From Methanobrevibacter sp. (GTDB taxonomy: Archaea; Methanobacteriota; Methanobacteria; Methanobacteriales; Methanobacteriaceae), in NCBI GenBank assembly GCA_009784145.1, contig WRCI01000004.1:1-24263 (forward strand): DNA of 24,263 nucleotides. The letters run 5' to 3'. The number at the start of each line of letters is the position of its first letter. Positions within the stretch are counted from its first letter, which is position 1. Shown here one piece after another: positions 1 through 8,579 of this stretch. The notes below the pieces were generated by a model. It saw only the letters and a program-made list of their open reading frames with translations. It searched no databases and was not told the origin of the DNA. A program made the translations under genes and the position numbers.

Positions 1-19
1 ATTTTTAAAAATGATTTAA

Positions 20-691
20 TTAAATATTACTCAATAATGAATATCTTAATTCAGCTCTTTTAATTGGATCTTTATGAATATTATTATGAGTAGGAACTGG
101 AATAAATTTATATTCATATTTATTATATTTATTTTTGAAAAAATTGTCTTCTGAAATATCCATATAGTCTGGATATACTATATAATCTACATCAATAATA
201 ATATCATCAAAATTACCAGAATTTACTCCATCAAAACTATCTGAATCAATAATATCAAAGCCCATATCATTTACAATATCCAAAAGAAACTTTGAATAAA
301 CTTTAACCTTTGTTTTTGAATTTTTCTCTTGAAATTCTTTTTTTTTTGATAAATTAAGCCATTCACTAGCTAAAGGATAATCTGAAAATATTTCCATTAA
401 TTTGTTGTTTTCAATAGTCTTTTCATTTTTAGATTCATTTAAATTATCCTTAGATTCATTTAAATTATCTTTAAACTCATAATTCCTATATCTTGAAACT
501 TCGATTATGCTATTTCGAATTTGTGAAAAGGTATTGAGTTTAATTTTTAATGATTTCATTTTAATCTTACTTTCAGATAAAAGAATAGCTAAATCTCCCT
601 TTTCTTCATCTGGATTTTTATTAACTTTATACTCATTAATTCCTGCAAATTCGAGTATTTTTTCACACATTGGTGTTGTTACAATTATCAT
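20..691 (-). CDS. Conserved-looking hypothetical protein, 223 aa
   Basis: I do not recognise the family with certainty. The N-terminal part (residues 1-65, beginning MIIVTTPMCEKILEFAG) looks like an ordered alpha/beta domain. Residues 73-91 are a low-complexity linker with the heptad DNLNESK repeated, encoded by a 21-bp direct duplication at 430-471. The C-terminal half (about 95-223) has a patterned charged/aromatic sequence ending in IKRAELRYSLLSNI. There is no signal peptide, membrane segment or metal motif, so it is probably cytosolic. The ATG at 691 has only a weak upstream Shine-Dalgarno match (TGAT). It ends close to the window edge and faces away from comB. The patterned ends suggest a real gene with an expanded linker. 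No function is proposed. Confidence 0.7.
   Translation of the reverse strand: MIIVTTPMCEKILEFAGINEYKVNKNPDEEKGDLAILLSESKIKMKSLKIKLNTFSQIRNSIIEVSRYRNYEFKDNLNESKDNLNESKNEKTIENNKLMEIFSDYPLASEWLNLSKKKEFQEKNSKTKVKVYSKFLLDIVNDMGFDIIDSDSFDGVNSGNFDDIIIDVDYIVYPDYMDISEDNFFKNKYNKYEYKFIPVPTHNNIHKDPIKRAELRYSLLSNI
430..471. repeat. 21-bp tandem duplication inside a coding region
   Basis: Two adjacent 21-bp copies starting TAGATTCATTTAAATTATC lie at 430-450 and 451-471 and differ only in the second-to-last base. Because 21 is a multiple of three, the copies add seven residues each (DNLNESK) without shifting the frame. Confidence 0.85.
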
Positions 692-805
692 AATATCATG
701 AAATTATTAGATTTGCTTATTAATTTTTCGATTAAGAAAAGCAATAACCTATAATAAGATTTATTGGCTTAAAATATTTAATAAATCAAATAATGAAAAT
801 AAAAA

Positions 806-1392
806 TTAATTATTATCAATATACTCAACAATCCCCTCTTAAAGTAATTTGTCAGTGCTAATTCTTAATAACTCATCAGGAACAATGTTTAACATAGTTT
901 TATCAATATCTCTTTCATTAAGCAACGTTTTATTTTTCTCTTATGAATTTTTAGTTATATATTCATTTGTTTTTTTATTATATAATTTTATCTCTACATC
1001 TTTATCAATAGACACAATTTCACTATCCCTATTCAAAGGATAAGTATTATTTAATCCATATTTGATTCTTCTTGAAAAACATGACAATTTATAGCAATTT
1101 TAAGAAAATCAACCCAACCATCAAACTTTGTTGCTCTAATAACAAAATCATTCCATTGTTTAGATAAAAAAAGATTTTTATAATTAATATATTTATTTTT
1201 TAGTTTACTTCTTTCAATCATTTTGTCAAAATTTGAAAAGTTTGTGAATTTACTTATAAATTCTTCTGTTAAAATTTCTCCAAGAGTTATTTCTTCAAAT
1301 TCACTAAATTCAACCTTAATTTCAGTTGATTGAGGTCTTTTGATTCTATTTAAAATAATAGAAATAGTATTGTTAATAAAATTATTTTTCAT
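806..1392 (-). pseudogene. Decayed gene: intact 113-aa 5' part, then frameshift and two in-frame stops
   Basis: The first part (1392 down to 1051) is an open 113-residue frame with a strong GGAGG six bases before its ATG. It ends at a TAA just after the residues FQEESNMD. Past that point another minus-strand frame continues the same hydrophilic, protein-like text: from about 1060 it reads YGLNNTYPLNRDSEIVSIDK and onward, then a TAA at 941-943, then LLNERDIDKTMLNIVPDELL and onward, then a TAA at 839-841, then EGIVEYIDNN and a final TAA at 806-808. The two interior stops and the final stop share one phase (941 and 839 both differ from 806 by multiples of three). The simplest reading is one gene of roughly 190 residues broken by a frameshift near 1050-1100 and two nonsense changes. 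The family is not recognised. The 113-residue 5' part may still be translated. Confidence 0.6.
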
Positions 1393-1909
1393 TAAATTCC
1401 TCCAAAACTTTATTTTTTAGTATTTATTCTTTTGTTTTAAATAATTTTCTGTTTTTTTCATCTAAATTATACACATCCATCTTAAAATTCTTATTTGAGT
1501 AAAAAATTATTTAAACATGACATTAAATTTAAATATATAAAATTTTCTTTATTATGGAAAAAATTTTAAATGTAAAAAATTATTGAAAGGATGCAAATTA
1601 TAATGAATGTGTGAAAAAATAATATCTTTAGAAAAAAATAATATCCTTAAAAAAGTATCCTTAAAAAAGTATCCTTAAAAAAGTATCCTTAAAAAAGTAT
1701 CCTTAAAAAAATATCCTTAAAAAAGTATCCTTAAAAAAGTATCCTTAAAAAAGTTACAATAAAAAAGTAAAATTTATTAGAAAATAGAAAATATAAAATA
1801 AAAAATAAGTATAAAATTAAATATAAAATAATTAAATATAAAATGATAATATATAATAATTAATTCTATAAAAAATCATGAAAAAAATAATAAAAACAGA
1901 GCATAAAAT
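1393..1909. other. Intergenic region between divergent genes, with tandem array
   Basis: This 517-base spacer separates the minus-strand decayed gene from comB. It contains a 14-bp tandem array at 1643-1754 and A/T-only runs up to the comB start. I see no convincing small gene in it. Several TATA-like runs occur near 1790-1860 and one probably serves comB, but base composition makes a specific choice unreliable. Confidence 0.6.
1643..1754. repeat. Tandem array of eight 14-bp units
   Basis: The unit ATCCTTAAAAAAGT recurs at 1643, 1657, 1671, 1685, 1699, 1713, 1727 and 1741. One copy (1699) ends AAAT instead of AAGT; the others are essentially identical. Imperfect copies appear to precede it (from about 1622). 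Near-identity implies recent expansion by slippage or unequal exchange. It lies about 155 bases before comB. Confidence 0.92.
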
Positions 1910-2665
1910 ATGAACATTACATTAAGCCTTGAAAAAACAATAAGTTCTGATGTTTCAATTATGGTTGATGCTTTTAGAGCTAGCACAAGTATTATTATAG
2001 CTATGAATGAGTTTAACGAAGTTATTCCTGCATTTTCACCAGAAGAAGCTATTGAAATAGCTAAAAAAGAAAATGGAGTCCTTGCAGGAGAACGAATGGG
2101 TGCTACCTTAGAAGGATTTGATATTGGAAATTCGCCAGTAGCTATTAAAAATTATACTAGTGAAAAAAAGAAATTAGTTTTAACAACAAGTAATGGAACA
2201 CGAATATTGAAAAATATGAATTCTACTGTTTTAATTGGAGCATTTATAAATGCTAAATCAGTAGCTAAGCTAGCTATTGAAATAGCTAAAAAACATGATT
2301 ATAATCATATTGATGTTGTGATGGCTGGGTGGAAAGGAAGTTTTGCAATTGAAGACTTTTTAGCTAGTGGTGAGATATTATACTGGATTCAAAATGAATT
2401 GAGTCAAAGTGCAAAATTTGATAATAGAGATAACAATACTAATAAAGATTATAATTCAGAAAATAAAATTAGTGAATATGCTCAAAGTGCAATTTTAGCT
2501 AATAATGATTATGAAGCTGTTAAAAAAGTTATTTATAAATCTAGAGCTGGCAAAGGTTTAAAAAAATTAGGATTTGAAAAAGATATTGATTTCAGTATCC
2601 AAAAAAATATTTCTAGTAATGTGGCTATTTATGAGAATGGAGTTTTAAAACTCTTTAATAAATAA
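1910..2665 (+). CDS. comB: 2-phosphosulfolactate phosphatase (ComB)
   Basis: ComB hydrolyses (R)-2-phospho-3-sulfolactate to sulfolactate, the second step of coenzyme M synthesis from phosphoenolpyruvate and sulfite, in the cytosol. Family signatures visible are VDAFRAST (residues 19-26), AGERMGATLEGFDIGNSP (59-76), LTTSNGTR (91-98) and MAGWKGSFAIEDFLASG (138-154), followed by the typical C-terminal AGKGLKKLGFEKDIDF stretch. At 251 residues it is somewhat longer than usual; the excess is an Asn/Lys/Asp-rich insertion at about residues 170-187. The ATG start has no clear Shine-Dalgarno sequence; the N-terminus MNITLSLEK fits family starts. It sits about 16 kb from comC-comD-comE, and its partner comA is not in the window. 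Identification is firm from family motifs. Confidence 0.95.
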   Translation: MNITLSLEKTISSDVSIMVDAFRASTSIIIAMNEFNEVIPAFSPEEAIEIAKKENGVLAGERMGATLEGFDIGNSPVAIKNYTSEKKKLVLTTSNGTRILKNMNSTVLIGAFINAKSVAKLAIEIAKKHDYNHIDVVMAGWKGSFAIEDFLASGEILYWIQNELSQSAKFDNRDNNTNKDYNSENKISEYAQSAILANNDYEAVKKVIYKSRAGKGLKKLGFEKDIDFSIQKNISSNVAIYENGVLKLFNK

Positions 2666-2734
2666 AATAAAGTAAAATAAAACTATTAAAAATAAAATAA
2701 AAATTTTTTCTAAATATATTACAAAATAACCAGA

Positions 2735-2747
2735 TTTATATATAAAT
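2735..2747 (+). promoter_or_regulatory. TATA box for the TraB-family gene
   Basis: TTTATATATAAAT preceded by a CCAGA purine/C stretch (BRE-like) forms a good archaeal TATA box. Transcription would start near 2765, giving a leader of about 90 bases before the ATG at 2854. Position-based inference only. Confidence 0.5.
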
Positions 2748-2853
2748 AAAAACATATTAATAATGAATTAATTTTTATATGATAATTTTTAAATGATAAT
2801 AATAATTAAAAATAATAATTAAACTAAATTTTACTACCCTGAGTGTTTTTTAA

Positions 2854-4014
2854 ATGAAAAGAGAATGTTTAACAATTATAGGTACTGCTCATGTTTCTCA
2901 AGATAGTGTTGATGAAGTTAAAGATGCTATTTATGAACAAATACCTGAAGTAGTAGCTATTGAACTAGATAAAGGAAGATATGAGCGACTTATGAAAGAG
3001 TTGTCAGGTATTGAAGAAGAGGAAAAAATATCTGTATCACATATTATTAAAGAAAATAAAGTAGGTTTATTTGTAGCTAGTGGCATTTTAACATATATCC
3101 AAAGTAAAATTGGAGAAGATGTAGATGTCAAGCCTGGTTCTGAGATGATTGGGGCTATTGAAGCAGCTAAGGATGTTGATGCTAGAATTGCTTTAATTGA
3201 TCGTGACATTAACATAACCCTTCAAAGAGCATTAAATGAAATGTCAATTTGGGAAAAGCTAAAATTCATGTTTAGTGCAATAGCTTCTTTATTTGCAAGT
3301 GAAGATGACTTACAAGATATTGAAGAGTTAAAAAAACAAGATACTTTAGATGAAATAATGGAATATTTCAAAGAAGTTTCTCCTAGTGCATATAAAGTCC
3401 TTGTTAAAGAAAGAGATGCTTATCTTGCCAATAGTATATTAAATATAGAAGAAGATCATATTATTGCTGTAGTGGGAGCAGGACATAAAGAAGGAATAAA
3501 ACAATACCTTGATAATCCTGAAGAGCTTCCTCCAATTGAAACATTAATGAATACTGAGAAAAAAGGATCAATTCCCTGGTTTAAAATTATTTTAATAGCT
3601 ATTCCAATATCATTTGCAGTGACATTTTTTCTGGCTTTTATGAATGGTATTGACGTGGGAGACAGTCTTTTAGAATATGTTCTAATAAGAGGAGGAGCTG
3701 CTTTTATTGGTTCAATTGCCTCTGGTTCAAAAATTCAATCTGCAATAGTTGGATTTATTGCTGCTCCTTTTACTATAGTTCATCCTATCATTTCATCAGG
3801 ATGGTTTTCAGGCTTAACAGAAGCAAAGTATAGAAAAGTAAAAAAAAAAGACATAACTAACTTAGGAAAGGTTGCTACCCTCAAAGATTTATGGAATAAT
3901 AGTATATTTAGAATTTTACTTGTTGTTATTGGGACAAATTTAGCAGTTAGTTTAGCTACATATTTAATTATACTACCCTCAGTTATTATTCCACTACTTT
4001 CACAAATATTTTAA
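2854..4014 (+). CDS. TraB/PrgY-family membrane protein
   Basis: The N-terminal domain carries the TraB hallmark GTAHVSQDSV (residues 10-19), the segment VVAIELDKGRYERL (about 33-46) and a VVGAGHKEG motif near 205-213. These conserved residues define a putative metal-dependent, protease-like fold found from bacteria (pheromone shutdown protein PrgY) to animals. The C-terminal third (about 240-386) holds several hydrophobic helices, including IILIAIPISFAVTFFLAFMN, a Gly/Ala-rich pair, and a final segment around LVVIGTNLAVSLATYLIILP, so it is an integral membrane protein with a large cytosolic head. The start is the ATG after GAGTG about ten bases upstream. Length (386) is normal for archaeal members. 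Substrate in archaea is unknown. It lies between comB and the DUF1922 gene on the same strand, each with its own spacer. Confidence 0.88.
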   Translation: MKRECLTIIGTAHVSQDSVDEVKDAIYEQIPEVVAIELDKGRYERLMKELSGIEEEEKISVSHIIKENKVGLFVASGILTYIQSKIGEDVDVKPGSEMIGAIEAAKDVDARIALIDRDINITLQRALNEMSIWEKLKFMFSAIASLFASEDDLQDIEELKKQDTLDEIMEYFKEVSPSAYKVLVKERDAYLANSILNIEEDHIIAVVGAGHKEGIKQYLDNPEELPPIETLMNTEKKGSIPWFKIILIAIPISFAVTFFLAFMNGIDVGDSLLEYVLIRGGAAFIGSIASGSKIQSAIVGFIAAPFTIVHPIISSGWFSGLTEAKYRKVKKKDITNLGKVATLKDLWNNSIFRILLVVIGTNLAVSLATYLIILPSVIIPLLSQIF

Positions 4015-4119
4015 ATATAATTACTAATAAAGAATTATTAATTACAAATGAAGGATGACAATTACTAAATAAGAATTATTAATTAACATCAAATATTCAT
4101 ATGGAGCTTTTGATAAAAA

Positions 4120-4368
4120 ATGTATTTAATTTTTCGTTGTGATTGTGGAAGAGTCTTATATGGGAAAGAAGGTGTAGTTACTAGAAAATGTCCTTGTGGC
4201 AAATCTCTTAAAGTAAAAGAGAGGAGAATTCTCAAAAAAGTAGACACATCAGAAGATGCTTCAGAAGCTGTGCGAGAAATACAAGAAGAAATATATGGTG
4301 AAATAACTTTTAAAAAAGCAAGTGAACTTCCAAAAAGTAAAAGAGGTCAAATTACTACAAAAGATTGA
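4120..4368 (+). CDS. DUF1922-family small zinc-ribbon-like protein
   Basis: This 82-residue protein starts MYLIFRCDCGRVLYGKEG and has CDCG (residues 8-11) paired with CPCG (24-27), a compact zinc-ribbon-like arrangement, then a basic strand (KVKERRILKK) and a C-terminal acidic helix (SEDASEAVREIQEEIYG). From memory this is the DUF1922 family of Methanobacteriales, represented by MTH1184 of Methanothermobacter; function unknown. A GGAG lies 13 bases before the ATG, longer than usual. The basic tail PKSKRGQITTKD could contact nucleic acid, but that is inference. It lies about 100 bases after the TraB-family gene and could share its transcript. Confidence 0.85.
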   Translation: MYLIFRCDCGRVLYGKEGVVTRKCPCGKSLKVKERRILKKVDTSEDASEAVREIQEEIYGEITFKKASELPKSKRGQITTKD

Positions 4369-4400
4369 AATTATTTTAAATATAAAACAAGACATTGTGT

Positions 4401-4481
4401 GTTAAACTGATAAAATAGCTACTAAACTTATAAATTATGGGTTAAGCTGATAAAATATGCTACTAAACTTATAAATTATAT
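4401..4481. repeat. Two degenerate ~40-bp direct repeats
   Basis: Copies starting GTTAAACTGATAAAATAGCT (4401) and GTTAAGCTGATAAAATATGC (4441) are followed by a shared CTACTAAACTTATAAATTAT. Decayed further pieces (GTTAAGCAGATAAATTATGT at 4482 and beyond) continue toward the next start. Together they fill the spacer between the DUF1922 and CNNM-like genes. Confidence 0.75.
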
Positions 4482-4557
4482 GTTAAGCAGATAAATTATG
4501 TGTTAAACTTATAAAATGCGGTTAAATTATAAACTAAATCCATAAGGTATTAGAGAA

Positions 4558-5886
4558 ATGATACAAGATATACTACTCGAAATTATAATCATATTATTTT
4601 TAATAGTTTTAAATGGAATATTGGCTATGGGAGAAATTGCAATTGTGTCCTCTCGGAAAACAAAATTGCAAGAGATGGCAAATAATGGTAAAAAACATGC
4701 CAATACTGTGATAAATCTAATTGAAGATCCAAATAAATTTTTATCAACTATTCAAATTGGTATTACTCTTATTGGGATTTTGACTGGTGTATTCAGTGGA
4801 GCTACTTTATCATACCCATTATCTCAATATTTAACATTTTTAGGAGACTCCGCCCATATAGTAGCTATGATATTGATTGTTTTGGTAATGACTTACCTTG
4901 CATTAGTTATTGGAGAGTTAGTTCCAAAGAGAATAGGAATGACTAATCCTGAAGAAGTAGCTGTTAGTTTAGCTAGATACATGAAAATATTATCTAAAAT
5001 TTGTGGACCTCTTGTTACAGTACTTAGTAAATCAACAAATTTTGTTTTAAAAATTTTAGGAACAGATGAATCTAGAGAAAGCGTTGTTACTGAAGAAGAA
5101 GTAAAAATGTTGATTCAAGAAGGAATAGAAGATGGAACTATTGAAAAAGAAGAAGAAGATATTATAAAGAGAGTTTTCCGTCTAGATGATCAAAAAGTAG
5201 ATATGTTAATGACTCCAAAAAATGACATTATTTGGATAGATATTGAAGAAGATATATCTATTTCAAAACAAAGAATAATAAAAAGTGAAAGATCTAGTTT
5301 TCCAGTAGCTAGTGGAGATTTAGATAATTTTCTAGGTGTTGTTCAAACTAAAGATATGCTTAGTTCAATTTTTAAAGAAGAAGATTTCAATATTGAAGAT
5401 TATCTCAAAAACCCACTTATGGTTCCAGAAAATCTTCCATCCCTAGATATACTAAAACTTTTCAAGGAAAATAATAAATATGTTCATATGGCACTTGTTG
5501 TAGATGAATATGGTAGTATTGAAGGATTAATTACACTTAATGATATATTAGAAGGCATTGTTGGAGACATTCCAGGTATTGATGAAACAGATGAACCAAC
5601 AGCTATACAAAGAAAAGATGGTTCTTGGCTCATTGATAGTGGTTATTCAATAGGGAAATTCAAAGACCTTTTCCAAATCGATGAATTATATGATGAAAAA
5701 GAAGATAATTATAATACTTTAGCTGGTTTTATTCTTAGCTATCTAAACAGAATACCAAATACTGGTGAAACATTTAGCTGGGAAAACTTTGATTTTGAAA
5801 TTGTGGATAAGGATGGGCATCGTATTGATAAAATTTTAGTTATAAAAAACGAGATTGGGGAATTAGAAGAGGATAATGAGGAATAA
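4558..5886 (+). CDS. CNNM/CorC (HlyC)-type membrane protein with CBS pair
   Basis: The domain order is classic: a DUF21 (CNNM) transmembrane domain over residues 1-190, with the hydrophobic start LLEIIIILFLIVLNGILAMGEIA and the helix ILIVLVMTYLALVIGELVPKR; a tandem CBS pair at about 205-335, including LMTPKNDIIWID and VVDEYGSIEGLITLNDILEGIVGDI; and a CorC_HlyC domain at about 350-432 (RKDGSWLIDSGYSIGKFKDLF). Family members move or sense Mg2+ and other divalent cations, with nucleotide binding at the CBS pair; older databases call them hemolysins. Length 442 is typical. The ATG follows AAGGT and GAG motifs. No truncation is seen. It ends convergent with the tRNA thiolase gene. Confidence 0.92.
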   Translation: MIQDILLEIIIILFLIVLNGILAMGEIAIVSSRKTKLQEMANNGKKHANTVINLIEDPNKFLSTIQIGITLIGILTGVFSGATLSYPLSQYLTFLGDSAHIVAMILIVLVMTYLALVIGELVPKRIGMTNPEEVAVSLARYMKILSKICGPLVTVLSKSTNFVLKILGTDESRESVVTEEEVKMLIQEGIEDGTIEKEEEDIIKRVFRLDDQKVDMLMTPKNDIIWIDIEEDISISKQRIIKSERSSFPVASGDLDNFLGVVQTKDMLSSIFKEEDFNIEDYLKNPLMVPENLPSLDILKLFKENNKYVHMALVVDEYGSIEGLITLNDILEGIVGDIPGIDETDEPTAIQRKDGSWLIDSGYSIGKFKDLFQIDELYDEKEDNYNTLAGFILSYLNRIPNTGETFSWENFDFEIVDKDGHRIDKILVIKNEIGELEEDNEE

Positions 5887-5955
5887 ATTGATTATTTAAA
5901 TTTTTAAAAAACTCAATATCCACATCTAAAATATCTTGGAATCCTCCGAAAAATT

Positions 5956-6007
5956 TGTTTATTTTTATAAACACCAATATATAAACTTATGTTTATTTTT
6001 ATAAACA
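5956..6007. terminator. Twin identical 18-bp hairpins between convergent genes
   Basis: TGTTTATTTTTATAAACA occurs at 5956-5973 and again at 5990-6007. Each has a 7-bp stem (TGTTTAT/ATAAACA) and a TTTT loop, so it reads as a hairpin on both strands. The 5887-6061 spacer lies between the ends of a plus-strand and a minus-strand gene, where a bidirectional termination or 3'-end processing element is expected. Function is inferred from placement. Confidence 0.55.
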
Positions 6008-6061
6008 TTAAAATTCAAACACAAAATCCCTAAGTTGACATATTAGAAAAAATCTAACACT

Positions 6062-6991
6062 CTATTTTTTTATAATATCTACAAATTCACATGCTTTACA
6101 AACAACACTTGAAGTAGGTTCCCCACATCTTTCACATTCATTTAGTTTAACTTCAGGATTTTCTATTTTAAGACTTTTTTCAAATGATTTCATTATATTT
6201 TCTTTTGTTTTAGGATATTTAGATTCTATCCTATTTAAAAACTCCTTTGTTTTTCCTCTAAGTGAAAGACTAGAATATGGACATTCATCAAGATGAATAT
6301 TTATATTGTTCATTATAGCCCATGTTCCAACATCTTTTTCTGGAGTATTCCAAAGAGGTTTAATTCTAGGAATAAGTTTTGGATGAATCACATCAAGTTT
6401 TGGTCCAAATTTTGAAAATTTAACTGTATCTGCCCTTGCAAAACTCATTGAAAAAGATTGAATCTCATCATCAAGATTATGACCTGTAGCTATTTTATTT
6501 GCACCAATTTCAAATGCGGTTTTGTTTAAAATATTTCTTCTAAAAACACCACAAGGAATACAAGCACTTTTAAAAAGATGGAAACAATCATCTAAAGTAA
6601 AATCAAATTCTTCTTCAAAAGATTTTTGGATTAATTTAACTCCAAGTTCTTGAGCATTACTTATAGCTGAATCAATACCATGTTGACGATACCCTTCAAT
6701 ACCTTCATCTACAGAAATAGCTGTTAATTTAAAATCAATATCTTTAAAATCATTATTATCAAAATTATACTTATTATTATAAGAATTACTATTAGATTCA
6801 TTACTAAATTCATTATTTTGAAGTTTATTTTTAAAATTAGTTAATGCATGTAATGTTAAAACACTATCTTTTCCACCAGAAAGAGCTATAGCTATATTAT
6901 CACCATTTTCAATAAGTTTATAATCAACTATAAGTTTTTCAATCCGTGCGAAAATCTTTTTATTGAAATCACTTTTTTGTAAAACTGTCAT
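6062..6991 (-). CDS. TtuA/Ncs6-family tRNA 2-thiolation protein (TIGR00269-like)
   Basis: This is a PP-loop ATP pyrophosphatase that probably adenylates and thiolates a tRNA uridine. It has the ATP-binding SGGKDS (residues 38-43), the cluster-ligand pair CIPC (144-147) in ACIPCGVFRRN, HNLDDE (171-176), a third cysteine in ECPYSS (237), and a C-terminal zinc finger CERC (286-289) with CKAC (298-301). The three catalytic cysteines are as in [4Fe-4S]-dependent TtuA. The N-terminal zinc finger common in this family is absent: the protein begins MTVLQKSDFNKK, and a TAA lies in frame 12 bases before the ATG. Residues about 57-86 are an Asn/Ser-rich insertion between core strands. An AGTGG motif lies six bases from the start. 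cofG ends 43 bases upstream on the same strand, so cotranscription is possible. Confidence 0.88.
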   Translation of the reverse strand: MTVLQKSDFNKKIFARIEKLIVDYKLIENGDNIAIALSGGKDSVLTLHALTNFKNKLQNNEFSNESNSNSYNNKYNFDNNDFKDIDFKLTAISVDEGIEGYRQHGIDSAISNAQELGVKLIQKSFEEEFDFTLDDCFHLFKSACIPCGVFRRNILNKTAFEIGANKIATGHNLDDEIQSFSMSFARADTVKFSKFGPKLDVIHPKLIPRIKPLWNTPEKDVGTWAIMNNINIHLDECPYSSLSLRGKTKEFLNRIESKYPKTKENIMKSFEKSLKIENPEVKLNECERCGEPTSSVVCKACEFVDIIKK

Positions 6992-7034
6992 TGAACCACT
7001 ATTTTATGATTTTAACATTATTTTCATAGGAATT

Positions 7035-8174
7035 TTAAGCACTATTTAAAGAATCTTTTAATTTTAAAGTTTTATTCAAAACATTTTCACTTAAATAATT
7101 ATTATTAATATATTTATCATAAATAGCTAATCGTTCTTTAAGTTCAAAACCTGCATCTTTGGTTAAATTTCTCATATAATCAATTTCTGGCCAATGAGCT
7201 TCAGGGTTTACATAATCTTTAGTTATTGGAGATATTCCTCCCCAATCATCAGCACCACAAAGTAAAAATATTTGATTACTTTCATAATTTAAGTTTGGAG
7301 GAACTTGAATAGAAACATCTTCAAATAATAATTTAGCTACAGAAGTTATTCTAACCATGTCTAAAACAGAAGGTTCTGGATTATTTTCCATTGGAATACC
7401 TGGTTTAGACCTAAAATTTTGAATAATAATCTCCTGAATATGACCATATTTATCATGAAGATTTTTTATAGTTAGTAAAGATTCAGCTATTTCTTCTTTT
7501 GTTTCTCCAATTCCAATAAGAATTCCAGTAGTATAAGGAATTTTTAACTTGCCAGCATTAGCTATTGTTTCAATTCTAATAGCAGGGTCTTTTCCAGGAC
7601 TATTTATATGAGCTTCGGTTGTTCTAAGTCTAGGGGAAGAGTTTTCTAACATCATTCCCATAGATACATTGACTTCTTTTAGCTTTTTCATATCTTCATA
7701 AGATAATATACCTGCATTAGTATGTGGAAGAAGATTAGTTTTATTTAATGTAGCTTCACAAATATCATAAACATAGTCAGTCATAGACTCAAAGCCTTTC
7801 TCAAGCAAAAGAGATTTTACAATATTATCTTCATCAGCTTGTTCACCAAATGTAAACAATGCCTCTTTACATCCCTGTTTTTCTGCAATTTTAAGTTGGT
7901 TAATAACTTCTTCTTTATCTTTTAGAATAATAGCTTTAGGATTATTTGAATCTTTTTTAAATGTGCAATAACCACAAGAATTTCTACAAATTTCAGTTAA
8001 AGGAATGAAAATATTTTTAGAATAAGTAACACTATTATCATGTCTTTTTGAGTTAGCTAAAGACATTAAATAATTAATATCATTATTTTCTGCATTAAGA
8101 AAACATATAATATCTTCTTTTGTTAAATCATTATTTTTTATTTTAGAATCATTAATATTAGAAATTAAACTCAT
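7035..8174 (-). CDS. cofG: 7,8-didemethyl-8-hydroxy-5-deazariboflavin synthase subunit CofG
   Basis: CofG is the radical-SAM half of FO synthase; with CofH it joins a tyrosine-derived fragment to a diaminouracil to make the F420 chromophore. The cluster motif CRNSCGYC (C63, C67, C70) has CxxxCxxC spacing in the context PLTEICRNSCGYCTF, followed by conserved TFGEQADE, SMGMMLENSSPRL, GILIGIGETKEE and IQNFRSKPGIPM segments and the C-terminal ADDWGGISP. I choose the ATG at 8174 (379 residues) over the GTG at 8183, because that GTG is part of GTGAT, a Shine-Dalgarno match four bases before the ATG. cofH is not in this window. Length and motifs are normal. Confidence 0.95.
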   Translation of the reverse strand: MSLISNINDSKIKNNDLTKEDIICFLNAENNDINYLMSLANSKRHDNSVTYSKNIFIPLTEICRNSCGYCTFKKDSNNPKAIILKDKEEVINQLKIAEKQGCKEALFTFGEQADEDNIVKSLLLEKGFESMTDYVYDICEATLNKTNLLPHTNAGILSYEDMKKLKEVNVSMGMMLENSSPRLRTTEAHINSPGKDPAIRIETIANAGKLKIPYTTGILIGIGETKEEIAESLLTIKNLHDKYGHIQEIIIQNFRSKPGIPMENNPEPSVLDMVRITSVAKLLFEDVSIQVPPNLNYESNQIFLLCGADDWGGISPITKDYVNPEAHWPEIDYMRNLTKDAGFELKERLAIYDKYINNNYLSENVLNKTLKLKDSLNSA

Positions 8175-8579
8175 TTGTATCACAATTATATCAAATTATT
8201 ATATTATTATATATTATAAAATATTATAAAAAATTACCTCATTAATAACATTAAAAATAAAATAATAGAGAAATATGTATTTATATTAATTTTAAATTAA
8301 ATTTATTAAAGTTATAAATATTTATATACTTATTTATCAAATTATATAAAAATATTATAAAATTTATATAAAAATATTATAAAATTCAGCAAAATTTCTA
8401 TTAAAATTATAAAAGTTAATGTAAGATTATAAATAATTATATAGATTTATAAAAATAAATATAAATTAGTATAAATTAATATAAATTAATATAATCTAAT
8501 ATAATTTAATATAATTTGATATGAATTAATATAAATTAATATTGACTGATAAATATAGAAAGAAATATAAAATAAAAAA
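8175..8579. other. AT-only spacer with short degenerate repeats
   Basis: About 405 bases with almost no G or C lie between cofG and the unknown minus-strand gene. From 8450 to 8545 the unit TATAAATTAATA/TATAATTTAATA recurs about every 10-11 bases. The cofG promoter must lie here (TATA-like runs near 8205-8220), but no specific box can be singled out. No coding frame or structured RNA is evident. Confidence 0.5.

Noticed and set aside
941..943. Recoding of the in-frame stops as an amino acid
   Set aside because: Both interior stops are TAA, not the TAG of pyrrolysine or TGA of selenocysteine, and a frameshift is also required.
849..1043. A plus-strand 64-codon hydrophobic open frame
   Set aside because: It lies opposite the decayed minus-strand gene, has no ribosome site, and its Leu/Ser/Phe-rich content is the complement of Lys/Asp/Asn-rich coding text.
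1643..1754. CRISPR array
   Set aside because: Units are 14 bp and directly adjacent, with no unique spacers. The same applies to the 20-bp and 23-bp arrays at 15435 and 12950.
8183..8183. GTG start for cofG (and GTG at 9044, GTG at 16859)
   Set aside because: In each case the GTG is part of a GTGAT/GGTG ribosome-site match placed four or five bases before an in-frame ATG.
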